This document shows, piece after piece, positions 9,527 to 17,312 of a stretch of DNA of 64,000 nt (position 1 is its first letter; every line of letters begins with the position of its first letter). The position numbers were made by a program, and so were the translations under genes. The stretch comes from Pseudomonas sp. PB101 (GTDB taxonomy: Bacteria; Pseudomonadota; Gammaproteobacteria; Pseudomonadales; Pseudomonadaceae). The notes beneath the pieces are model-generated. The model was given only the letters and a program-made list of their open reading frames with translations. It ran no database searches and was not told the DNA's origin. The stretch spans positions 248,001 to 312,000 of the forward strand of contig NZ_RWIR01000092.1 of assembly GCF_009764265.1 (NCBI RefSeq). Direction: 5' to 3'.

Positions 9527-9573
9527 AATCGCCGGCAAGCCGGCTCCTGTAGGAGCTGGCTTGCCGGCGAGGG
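9527..9573. repeat. Compact REPIN between hutH2 and hutT
   Basis: Two REP arms almost back to back: GCCGGCAAGCCGGCTCC and, after two bases, GGAGCTGGCTTGCCGGC. The spacer found in other REPINs here is missing, so the element is a near-perfect hairpin of about 47 bases inside the hut transcript. Confidence 0.9.
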
Positions 9574-9577
9574 GCCC

Positions 9578-11110
9578 TTACAGGCTAGGCAGCAACTTCG
9601 CCGCCACCAGCTCGTTCAGGCAACGCGAGGCCAACAGCTCAGTCGCCGCATTGATGTCCGGCGCGAAGAAGCGGTCCTTCTCGTAGAACGGCACTTCGTT
9701 ACGCAGGATGGCACGGGCCTTTTCCAGTTTCGGTGAGGTCTTCAGGCCGTTGCGCAGGTCCAGGCCCTGGGCCGCCGCCAGCCATTCCACGGCGAGAATG
9801 CCACGGGTGTTCTCGGCCATTTCCCACAGACGCTTGCCCGCTGCCGGCGCCATCGACACGTGATCTTCCTGGTTGGCGGAGGTCGGCAGGCTGTCCACCG
9901 AATGCGGATGGGACAACGCCTTGTTCTCGCTGGCCAGTGCCGCCGCGGTCACCTGGGCGATCATGAAGCCGGAGTTCACGCCACCGTTGGCCACCAGGAA
10001 CGGCGGCAGTTGCGACATGTGCTTGTCCATCATCAGCGAGATACGGCGCTCGCTCAGCGAGCCGATTTCGGCGATGGCCAGGGCCATGTTGTCAGCGGCC
10101 ATGGCCACCGGTTCGGCGTGGAAGTTGCCGCCGGAGATCACATCGCCTTCAGCGGCGAACACCAACGGGTTGTCCGAGACGGCGTTGGCTTCGATCGCCA
10201 GCACTTCGGCGGCCTGGCGGAACTGGGTCAGGCAGGCGCCCATCACTTGTGGCTGGCAGCGCAGGGAGTACGGGTCCTGGACCTTCTCGCAGTTTTCGTG
10301 GGAATCGGACACTTCGCTGCGCTCACCCAGCAGATCGCGATAAGCGGCGGCTGCGTCGATCTGGCCTTTCTGGCCTCGGGCGGCGTGGATGCGTGCGTCG
10401 AACGGCGAGCGCGAGCCCAACACGGCTTCAACGGTCAGGCCGCCGAGGGCCAGGGCACCGGCGAACAGGTCTTCACCTTCGAACAGGCCACGCAGGGCAA
10501 ACGCGGTGGATACCTGGGTGCCGTTGAGCAGCGCCAGGCCTTCTTTCGCGGCCAGGGTCAGCGGGGTCAGACCGGCAACTTTCAGCGCTTCGGTGGCTTC
10601 CATCCACTCGCCTTTGTAGCGCGCCTTGCCCTCGCCCAGCAGCACCAGCGACATGTGCGCCAAAGGCGCCAAGTCACCGGAAGCACCGACCGAGCCTTTC
10701 AGTGGAATGTGCGGGTACACCTCAGCGTTGATCAGGGCGATCAGCGCGTCGATCACCACGCGGCGGATGCCGGAGAAACCACGGCTCAAGCTGTTGACCT
10801 TGAGCACCATGATCAAACGCACCAGCTCGTCGCTGATCGGCTGGCCGACGCCGGCGGCGTGGGACAACACCAGCGAGCGCTGCAGGTTTTCCAGGTCTTC
10901 GCTGGCGATGCGGGTCGAGGCCAGCAGGCCGAAACCGGTGTTGATGCCGTAGGCGGTGCGGTTCTCGGCGAGGATCTGTTCCACGCAGGCCACGCTGGCT
11001 TCGATCTGGGCCGAGGCGCTGTGGTCGAGGGTCAGCTTCACCGGCTGCTGATAGACGTCGCGCAGTTGGGCGAGGGTCAGTTGGCCGGGAATCAGGTTTA
11101 GCGCAGTCAT
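9578..11110 (-). CDS. hutH: Histidine ammonia-lyase (catalytically complete copy)
   Basis: First step of histidine catabolism: elimination of ammonia from L-histidine to give urocanate. 510 residues, the length of the P. putida enzyme. The MIO-forming triad Ala143-Ser144-Gly145 lies in KGSVGASGDLAPLAH. Other active-site residues known for the family are present: Tyr54 (YGINTGFG), His84 (LSHAAGVG), Asn in LLNGTQVS, Tyr/Arg in DPYSLRC, Phe in GGNFHAEPV, Glu in NQEDHVS. AAGGAG lies six bases before the ATG. By comparison with the neighbouring hutH1 this copy should supply all the activity; I call it hutH2 in this locus. Confidence 0.97.
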   Translation of the reverse strand: MTALNLIPGQLTLAQLRDVYQQPVKLTLDHSASAQIEASVACVEQILAENRTAYGINTGFGLLASTRIASEDLENLQRSLVLSHAAGVGQPISDELVRLIMVLKVNSLSRGFSGIRRVVIDALIALINAEVYPHIPLKGSVGASGDLAPLAHMSLVLLGEGKARYKGEWMEATEALKVAGLTPLTLAAKEGLALLNGTQVSTAFALRGLFEGEDLFAGALALGGLTVEAVLGSRSPFDARIHAARGQKGQIDAAAAYRDLLGERSEVSDSHENCEKVQDPYSLRCQPQVMGACLTQFRQAAEVLAIEANAVSDNPLVFAAEGDVISGGNFHAEPVAMAADNMALAIAEIGSLSERRISLMMDKHMSQLPPFLVANGGVNSGFMIAQVTAAALASENKALSHPHSVDSLPTSANQEDHVSMAPAAGKRLWEMAENTRGILAVEWLAAAQGLDLRNGLKTSPKLEKARAILRNEVPFYEKDRFFAPDINAATELLASRCLNELVAAKLLPSL

Positions 11111-11229
11111 TTTGTGCTCCTTTTGAGAGTTAGCTATTAACTAACCAGACGCTCCGGAGATGTCCGTTGTCCGTCGCTTCCCCCTTTTTGAGGAGGGTGG
11201 CGCCTTGGCACGCTGGTTTTGTAGGGAAA

Positions 11230-12753
11230 TCAGTGCAAATTCGGTAAGGCTTTCTGCAGCAAGACAGGGTCTTTCAGAACACTGGCAGCAGCGGCGATGT
11301 CGGGTGCCAGCCAACGGTCCTGGTCGTAGGCAGGAACTCGTTCACGCAGCAGACGCCAAGCGGTATCGGTGCCCGCGCCGAAGCGTTGTTCTTTCAGGAA
11401 TTCAAATGCCTGGGCCGCGAGCAAATACTCGATGGCGAGGATCTGCGTGCAGTTTTCCAAGGCACGATGCAGCTTCAGCGCAGCGTTGGTGCCCAGGCTC
11501 AGGTGATCTTCCTGAAGGCCGGAAGTGACGTAGTTGTCGAGCACCGCCGGTTGCGCCAGTTGACGGTTTTCCGCACACAGCGAAGCGGCCACGTATTGCA
11601 CGATCATCATCCCGGAGTTCACCCCCGGGTTGGCCACCAGGAACGCCGGCAGGCCGCTGACGTGCGGGTTGATCAAACGGTCCAGGCGACGCTCGGCGAT
11701 GGAGCCGATTTCCGCCATGGCGATCGCCAGCAAATCCGCCGCCATTGCCACGGACTGACCATGAGGGTTGGCCTGGGACACCACGCGATAGTTGTCCGCG
11801 GTGCCCAGCACCAGCGGGTTGTCGGTGGCGCCGTTGAGTTCGGTTTCGATCTGCTTGATCGCGTGTACCAGTTGGTCGCGAGCGGCGCCGTGCACCTGCG
11901 GGATCGAACGGATGCTCAGGGCATCCTGGGTGCGAATGCCTTTGCTCTGGGCGATCACTTCGCTGCCGTCGAGCAAGGCCCGCAGGTTGATCCCGACCTG
12001 TTGCATGCCCGGGTGCGGCTTGAGCGCGATGATCTCGGCATCGAACGCGTCGATCTGCCCGCGCTGGGCTTCGAAGCTCATCGCGCCGATCACGTCCGCC
12101 CATTCCAGCAGGCGCGTGGCATCGGCAATCGCCAGGCAGCTGAGGCCACTCATGCACGGCGTGCCGTTGACCAGGCACAAACCGTCCTTGGCACCGAGCT
12201 TGACTGGTTGCAGGCCTTCTTCGGCCAGCGCTTGCTGCGCGCAAATGATCTGCCCGCGATAGCTGACATTGCCCACGCCCAGCAGCGCGATGCCGATGTG
12301 GGCCATGTGGGTCAGGTAGCCCACGGAACCCTGGGACGGCACCTGCGGGGTGATGCCCCGGTTGAGCAGCGCCAACAGCGCTTCGACGACCTGGCGGTGC
12401 AGGCCGGATTTGCCGTGGCTGTAGTTGACGACGGCGGCGCACATGATCGAGCGGGTCTGCTCGTTGGTCAGTGGGGCGCCGACGCCACAGGCGTGGCTGA
12501 GCAAGGTGTTGCGCGACAACTGGCTGAGTTGTTCGTCCTGCAGCGAGATGTTGCACAGCGCGCCCAGGCCGGTGTTGATGCCGTAGGCACGTTCGCCGCT
12601 GGTGACGATGCGCTGGACGATCGCCTGCGCGTTTTCGATGCGCGCCCAGATCGGTGCCGACAGCTCAAGCTGTGCGCCATGACGAGCAACGGCGACCACG
12701 TCCTGCCAACTGACCTGAGCCTCGGTGATAACGATTTTTTCAGCCTGGGACAT
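11230..12753 (-). CDS. hutH1: HutH paralogue lacking the ASG (MIO) triad
   Basis: Member of the aromatic amino acid lyase family, 507 residues, open along its whole length. Start at ATG 12753 (MSQAEK) is preferred because GAGG lies six bases upstream; an in-frame ATG at 12765 has no good ribosome site. Relative to hutH2 it is exactly three residues shorter at the catalytic loop: GSVGASGDLAPLAHM in hutH2 corresponds to GSVGYLTHMAHI here, so the Ala-Ser-Gly triad is gone and the next Asp is Tyr. The Tyr of DPYSLR is Leu (DALSIR) and the Phe of GGNFHAE is Pro (QANPHGQ). Retained: Tyr in YGINTGLG, His in LSHACGVG, Asn in LVNGTP, Glu in LQEDHLS. It should not form MIO and is unlikely to be a histidine ammonia-lyase. 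Two hutH copies, one non-functional, were reported for P. fluorescens SBW25 (recalled, not checked). Confidence 0.9.
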   Translation of the reverse strand: MSQAEKIVITEAQVSWQDVVAVARHGAQLELSAPIWARIENAQAIVQRIVTSGERAYGINTGLGALCNISLQDEQLSQLSRNTLLSHACGVGAPLTNEQTRSIMCAAVVNYSHGKSGLHRQVVEALLALLNRGITPQVPSQGSVGYLTHMAHIGIALLGVGNVSYRGQIICAQQALAEEGLQPVKLGAKDGLCLVNGTPCMSGLSCLAIADATRLLEWADVIGAMSFEAQRGQIDAFDAEIIALKPHPGMQQVGINLRALLDGSEVIAQSKGIRTQDALSIRSIPQVHGAARDQLVHAIKQIETELNGATDNPLVLGTADNYRVVSQANPHGQSVAMAADLLAIAMAEIGSIAERRLDRLINPHVSGLPAFLVANPGVNSGMMIVQYVAASLCAENRQLAQPAVLDNYVTSGLQEDHLSLGTNAALKLHRALENCTQILAIEYLLAAQAFEFLKEQRFGAGTDTAWRLLRERVPAYDQDRWLAPDIAAAASVLKDPVLLQKALPNLH

Positions 12754-12793
12754 CTTCAACCTCATCCAAATATTGATGCAGCTTCACCGCCGC

Positions 12794-12887
12794 CATCGCT
12801 GGCAAGCCAGCTCCCACAGTGTTCTGGGGGGTGCACACAATATGTGCAACACAACCCACTCCTGTGGGAGCTGGCTTGCCAGCGATG
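12794..12887. repeat. REPIN between hutV and hutH1
   Basis: Arms CATCGCTGGCAAGCCAGCTC and GAGCTGGCTTGCCAGCGATG in inverted orientation with about 45 bases between. Lies inside the hut operon, in the gap after the hutV stop and before hutH1. Confidence 0.92.
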
Positions 12888-12913
12888 GGGCCGGCACAAC
12901 CACCGCAAACTTC

Positions 12914-13744
12914 TTAAACCACCGCCGCCCGACGCTGCACAAAGCGGTCGACATACTCATCCGCCGGCGAATGCAGGATCTCTCGCGGCGTGCCGACCTG
13001 GATCAGGCGGCCGTCCTTGAGGATGGCGATGCGGTTGCCGATGCGCACGGCCTCGTCGAGGTCGTGGGTGATGAAGACGATGGTCTTGTGCAGGGTCTTT
13101 TGCAGTTCCAGCAACTGGTCCTGCATCTCCGCGCGGATCAGCGGGTCGAGGGCGCTGAACGCTTCGTCCATCAGGATGATGTCGGTGTCCGCCGCCAGGG
13201 CGCGGGCCAGGCCCACACGCTGGCGCATGCCGCCGGAGAGCTGGTGCGGGTATTTGTTTTCGTAGCCCTTGAGGCCCACGGTGTTGATCCAGTGCAGCGC
13301 ACGCTCGGTGCACATGGCTTTGCTTTCACCACGGATCTTCAGGCCGTAGGCGACGTTGTCGAGCACGCTCTTGTGCGGCAACAGGCCGAAGCTCTGGAAC
13401 ACCATGCTGATCTTGCGCCGGCGAAATTCGCGCAGGGCTTCCATGTCGTATTGCAGGATGTCCACGCCGTCCACCAGGATCGCGCCGCTGGTCGGGTCGA
13501 TCAGGCGGTTGAAGTGGCGGACCAGGGTCGACTTGCCGGAACCCGACAGGCCCATGATCACGAAGATCTCGCCGCTGCCGATGCTCAGCGACAGGTCGTT
13601 CACGCCGACCACGCAGCCGGTTTCGGCCAGCACCTGATCCTTGGTCTTGCCCTGGCCGACCATGGCCAGCGCTTCCTTGGCACGGTTGCCGAAAATCTTG
13701 AAGACGTTCTTGACTTCGATCTTGCTCACGGTTGCGTTGTTCAT
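12914..13744 (-). CDS. hutV: ABC transporter ATP-binding protein HutV
   Basis: ATPase of the HutXWV histidine import system, ProV/QAT family, 276 residues. Walker A GLSGSGKST near residue 69, signature LSGGMRQRVGLARA near residue 170, Walker B IILMDEAFSALDP following it, and the switch His in FITHDLDEA. Its start overlaps the hutW stop by 4 bases (ATGA) with GAGG seven bases upstream. There is no CBS pair after the ATPase domain, unlike full-length ProV, which fits the short length. Confidence 0.94.
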   Translation of the reverse strand: MNNATVSKIEVKNVFKIFGNRAKEALAMVGQGKTKDQVLAETGCVVGVNDLSLSIGSGEIFVIMGLSGSGKSTLVRHFNRLIDPTSGAILVDGVDILQYDMEALREFRRRKISMVFQSFGLLPHKSVLDNVAYGLKIRGESKAMCTERALHWINTVGLKGYENKYPHQLSGGMRQRVGLARALAADTDIILMDEAFSALDPLIRAEMQDQLLELQKTLHKTIVFITHDLDEAVRIGNRIAILKDGRLIQVGTPREILHSPADEYVDRFVQRRAAVV

Positions 13745-14592
13745 TTGCTCACCTCATGCCGTGCGCGACCGTACGCCTGTGTAATGCGGTCGATCACCAC
13801 AGCCAGAATCACGATCGCCAGACCGGCTTCAAGGCCGCGTCCGACGTTGAGGGTCTGAATGCCCACCAGCACGTCTTCACCCAGGCCACGGGCACCGATC
13901 ATCGAAGCGATTACCACCATCGACAGGGCCATCATGGTGGTCTGGTTGATGCCTGCCATGATGCTCGGCAGGGCCAGCGGCAGTTGCACGCCGAACAGTT
14001 GCTGCCAGCGGTTGGCACCGAAGGCGTTGATCGCTTCCATCACTTCGCCGTCGACCTGGCGAATGCCCAGGTCGGTCAGGCGGATCAACGGCGGCGCGGC
14101 ATAGATCACGGTGGCGAAAATCGCCGGGACCTTGCCCAGGCCAAACAGCATCAGCACCGGGATCAGGTACACGAAGCTCGGCATGGTCTGCATGATGTCC
14201 AGCAACGGCATCAGTATCGAACGCAGGCGGTTGCTGCGCGCCGAGAGAATGCCCAGCGGAATGCCGATCAACACCGAGATGATCGTCGCCACCATCATCA
14301 GCGCCAGGGTCTGCATCAGCTTGTCCCAGAGGCCGACCGCACCCACCAGGAACAGCAAACCGACGATGACGGCAGTGGTCACGACCTTGCGGGTCGCGTG
14401 CCAGGCCACGCCCGCCACGATTGCCAGCATCAGCCACCAGGGCGCTGCGCGCAGCACGCTTTCAAGATTGACGATGGCCCACAGCAGGGTGTCGGAAATG
14501 CTGCGGAACACGTCGCCGTAGTTGGTGACCAGCGAATCGACCCAACCGTTGACCCAGTCGGCGATGGAAAAGGTAAAGCTTTCGGGAAACAT
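13741..14592 (-). CDS. hutW: ABC transporter permease HutW
   Basis: Inner-membrane permease of the HutXWV import system, ProW-like binding-protein-dependent transport family, 283 residues with about six membrane helices. The coupling EAA-type loop is visible around EVMEAINAFGANRW. Sits between hutX and hutV and overlaps hutV by 4 bases, so the three form a translationally linked cassette within the hut operon. Confidence 0.93.
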   Translation of the reverse strand: MFPESFTFSIADWVNGWVDSLVTNYGDVFRSISDTLLWAIVNLESVLRAAPWWLMLAIVAGVAWHATRKVVTTAVIVGLLFLVGAVGLWDKLMQTLALMMVATIISVLIGIPLGILSARSNRLRSILMPLLDIMQTMPSFVYLIPVLMLFGLGKVPAIFATVIYAAPPLIRLTDLGIRQVDGEVMEAINAFGANRWQQLFGVQLPLALPSIMAGINQTTMMALSMVVIASMIGARGLGEDVLVGIQTLNVGRGLEAGLAIVILAVVIDRITQAYGRARHEVSK

Positions 14593-14662
14593 AAGAGACT
14601 CTCAATCAAGGGGTTGCGATCAAGCATCCGACTGTCGTTGCCGACAGCCGGAGAAGCCCAAC

Positions 14663-15631
14663 CTACAAGGCCGCGTCGATTTTCTTGGCTGCGTCTTCGC
14701 TCACCCATGCGTGCCAGACTTCAGGATGTTCCTTAAGGAAGATCTTGGCCAGTTTTGGTGATTCGATCCGCTCTTTGGTCATGCGTCCCAGGTTCTGGTT
14801 CAGCAGGTCGATTGGCACGTTGACCTTTTCCAGCACGGCCACCAGTTCCGGCGCTTCGTCGTGGAACGTCTTGGACAGGCCGACCTTGATGGTCACGGTC
14901 TTGTTCACGCCTGGCTTCTCTTCGAGTTTCACTACGTCAACCTGGCCCATCAGCGGGGTTGGCGACCAGTAGTAGAACAGGATCGGCTCGCCACGCTTGT
15001 AGCTCGACAGCACGGCGGCATCCAGCGCCGGGCCGGTGCCTGGGCGGAAGTTGGTGTAGGTGCTTTCCAGACCGTAGCTCTTGAGCATTTCGCTGTTGTC
15101 CAGCTCACAGGTCCAGCCGGCGGGGCAGTTGTAGAAACGGCCCTTGGAGGGCTCTTCGGCGTCCTTGAAGATCGCCGAGTACTTGCCCAGGTCAGCAATG
15201 TTCTTCAGGTCCGGCGCTTTAGGTTCCAGCTTGCGCTTGGCGTCGCCTTCGATCACGTAGCGCGGCACGTACCAGCCTTCGATCGCACCAACAACCGGCG
15301 CGCCGACACCGACGACCTTGCCGGCCTTCTCGGCCTTGTTCCAGACTTCGCTGCGGCCGACCCATTCTTCGGCAAACACTTGAATATCGTTGCTGCCCAG
15401 GGCGTTTTCCATGGTGATGGAGTTGCCTGGCAGGCTGTCGGTCTTGCAGTCGTAGCCTTTCTCCAGCACGACTTGCATCACGTCGGTCAGGAGCATGGCG
15501 CTTTCCCAGTTCAAACCGGCGAATTTCACCGGTTTGCCCGATTCGCACCAACCCGCCGCCTGAGTGGCACCGGCGCTGGCCAGCAGGCCCATGGAAAGCA
15601 ATGTGGTCAGCAGGGTCTTGTTCGATTTCAT
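14663..15631 (-). CDS. hutX: Periplasmic histidine-binding protein HutX (OpuAC/ProX family)
   Basis: Solute-binding component of the HutXWV importer. The start at ATG 15631 gives MKSNKTLLTTLLSMG with a signal peptide cleaved after TQA (mature from AGWCESG); AGGAG lies about ten bases upstream. An upstream in-frame extension to 15700 has no signal-peptide logic. 322 residues, quaternary-amine/ProX-like fold with paired Cys residues in the mature part (WCESG; YDCKTD; NCPAGWTCEL). Assignment to histidine is from operon context. Confidence 0.92.
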   Translation of the reverse strand: MKSNKTLLTTLLSMGLLASAGATQAAGWCESGKPVKFAGLNWESAMLLTDVMQVVLEKGYDCKTDSLPGNSITMENALGSNDIQVFAEEWVGRSEVWNKAEKAGKVVGVGAPVVGAIEGWYVPRYVIEGDAKRKLEPKAPDLKNIADLGKYSAIFKDAEEPSKGRFYNCPAGWTCELDNSEMLKSYGLESTYTNFRPGTGPALDAAVLSSYKRGEPILFYYWSPTPLMGQVDVVKLEEKPGVNKTVTIKVGLSKTFHDEAPELVAVLEKVNVPIDLLNQNLGRMTKERIESPKLAKIFLKEHPEVWHAWVSEDAAKKIDAAL

Positions 15632-15700
15632 TGTTGTGACGCTCCTAATCATGAATTGGCTTACGGCAGTCAAGAGGCATCCAGCCCTGTCCACGTCCAA

Positions 15701-17170
15701 TCAGGCCTGCGCCGCAGCGCGACCCACATTCAGCTTTTGTTCGGTGACCGCGTCCTGCTCGACCGGCAGGATCAAACGATCAGGCACTGAGCCGTGCCAT
15801 TTTTTTGCGCATACGTAATACAGGGCGGCGGGAAGCACCAGACCGATGACCCAGGAAATATCCACATCACCCAGGGCAGCCACCAGCGGACCGGTATAGA
15901 ACTTGGTGGAGATGAACGGCAGTTGTACCAGCACACCGAACACATAGACGCTGATACCAAGCAGGTTCCAACGACCGTAGCGGCCATTCGGATCGGCCAG
16001 GGCCGGTACGTCATAGCGTTCGCGAGTGATGCAGTAGTAGTCCACCAGGTTGATCGCGCTCCAGGGAGTAAAGAACGCCAGCAAGAACAGGATGAAAGAC
16101 TTGAACGCACCGAGGAACGAGTGCTGGCCGAGCAACGCCATCAGGGTCGCGGCACCGACGATGACCAGCACGAAGACCAGACGCTGCAAGCGCGTTACCT
16201 TCAGGTCACCACGGAAACCGCTGATGATGGTCGCAATGCACATGAAGCTGCCGTAGGAGTTCAGCGTGGAGATGGTGACCTTGCCGAACGCGATGCTGAA
16301 GTACAGCAGCGCAGCAGTGGCACCGGTACCACCCAGACCCACGATGTAGGCCACTTCGTGGCCGGCGTATTGCCCGTTGGCCGAAGCGGCCGCGAACACA
16401 CCGAGGACCATCGCCACCTGCGCACCAATGACCGAACCTGCGCCTGCGGCAAAAAAGGTTTTCAGCGCGGACGTCTTGCTCGGCAGGTAGCGAGAATAGT
16501 CAGCCACATAAGGGCCGAAAGCGATCTGCCAGGACGCCGCGAGCGACACCGCAAGCAGGAAACTGCTCCAGCTGAAGTGGCGGATTTGCAGCAGTGCGCC
16601 AACGTCAACCTGGTTCATCAGACGGCTGAACAGATAAACAAAGGCAATCACGCCAATGACACTGGCAATGCGGCCGATCCAATGGATCACCCGATAGCCG
16701 AGCACCGTGACCAGCACAATGACACTGGCGAAAATGAGGATGCCGACGGTGTCGCTGACGCCAAACAACTGGCCCAGCGCCTGGCCGGACAACACGGTTC
16801 CCGTTGCGGTGAAGCCCAGGTACATCAAGCAGACCAGCACGATCGGGATGGCCGCGCCGTATACACCGAACTGTACCCGGCTGGAAATCATCTGCGGCAG
16901 GCCAAGCTTGGGACCTTGCGCCGCATGCAGCGCCATCACGCCGCCACCCAGCAATTGACCGATCAACAGACCGATCAACGACCAGAACACATCACCGCCA
17001 AGGACCACCGCCAAGGCACCGGTGACAATCGCGGTGATTTGCAGGTTGGCCCCCATCCACAGGGTGAACTGGCTTAACAGACGACCGTGTCTTTCCGCTT
17101 CCGGGATGTAGTCGATCGAACGCTTCTCGATCAACGGCTTGTTGCTTGCACGATCGCTGTTAACAGCCAT
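15701..17170 (-). CDS. hutTu: NCS1-family permease, probable urocanate importer
   Basis: Cytosine/purine/uracil/thiamine permease family (NCS1), 489 residues and about 12 membrane helices, beginning with the family-type cytoplasmic stretch RSIDYIPEAERHGR and the first helix LWMGANLQITAIVTGALAVV. Positioned directly between hutU and hutX; in P. fluorescens the equivalent gene is described as the urocanate transporter HutTu (recalled). GAGG lies seven bases before the ATG and an AAYAAYAA motif lies upstream of that, paralleling hutT. Substrate is inferred from neighbours; the sequence alone only shows a nucleobase-type permease. Confidence 0.85.
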   Translation of the reverse strand: MAVNSDRASNKPLIEKRSIDYIPEAERHGRLLSQFTLWMGANLQITAIVTGALAVVLGGDVFWSLIGLLIGQLLGGGVMALHAAQGPKLGLPQMISSRVQFGVYGAAIPIVLVCLMYLGFTATGTVLSGQALGQLFGVSDTVGILIFASVIVLVTVLGYRVIHWIGRIASVIGVIAFVYLFSRLMNQVDVGALLQIRHFSWSSFLLAVSLAASWQIAFGPYVADYSRYLPSKTSALKTFFAAGAGSVIGAQVAMVLGVFAAASANGQYAGHEVAYIVGLGGTGATAALLYFSIAFGKVTISTLNSYGSFMCIATIISGFRGDLKVTRLQRLVFVLVIVGAATLMALLGQHSFLGAFKSFILFLLAFFTPWSAINLVDYYCITRERYDVPALADPNGRYGRWNLLGISVYVFGVLVQLPFISTKFYTGPLVAALGDVDISWVIGLVLPAALYYVCAKKWHGSVPDRLILPVEQDAVTEQKLNVGRAAAQA

Positions 17171-17187
17171 GGTTCAACCTCTATGGA

Positions 17188-17195
17188 TTGTTATT
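17188..17195 (-). promoter_or_regulatory. AAYAAYAA (Hfq/Crc-type CA) motif before hutTu
   Basis: Minus-strand sequence AATAACAA, a perfect AAYAAYAA match, lies shortly upstream of the AGAGG ribosome site of hutTu. Same arrangement as before hutT. Regulatory role is inferred. Confidence 0.6.
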
Positions 17196-17210
17196 GTCGG
17201 TTTACTCAAT

Positions 17211-17306
17211 CCCTGTGGGAGCTGGCTTGCCAGCGATGACGTCAGCACCTTCAACATCAATTCCAGCAGTGCCACCGCTATCGCTGGCAAGCCAGCTCCT
17301 ACAGGG
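17211..17306. repeat. REPIN between hutU and hutTu
   Basis: Arms CCTGTGGGAGCTGGCTTGCC and GGCAAGCCAGCTCCTACAGG in inverted orientation, ending six bases from the hutU stop. Inside the hut operon, at the 3' end of its first gene. Confidence 0.92.
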
Positions 17307-17312
17307 CAAGCA

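Noticed and set aside
12753..12765. Frameshift or assembly error as the cause of the missing ASG triad in hutH1
   Set aside because: The frame is open on both sides and the loss is an exact three-codon difference with good flanking alignment; a simple indel error would shift the frame. A base-level recheck is still suggested in the finding.
11386..13020. 544-residue plus-strand open frame
   Set aside because: Antisense to hutH1 and hutV; no ribosome site and no family features.
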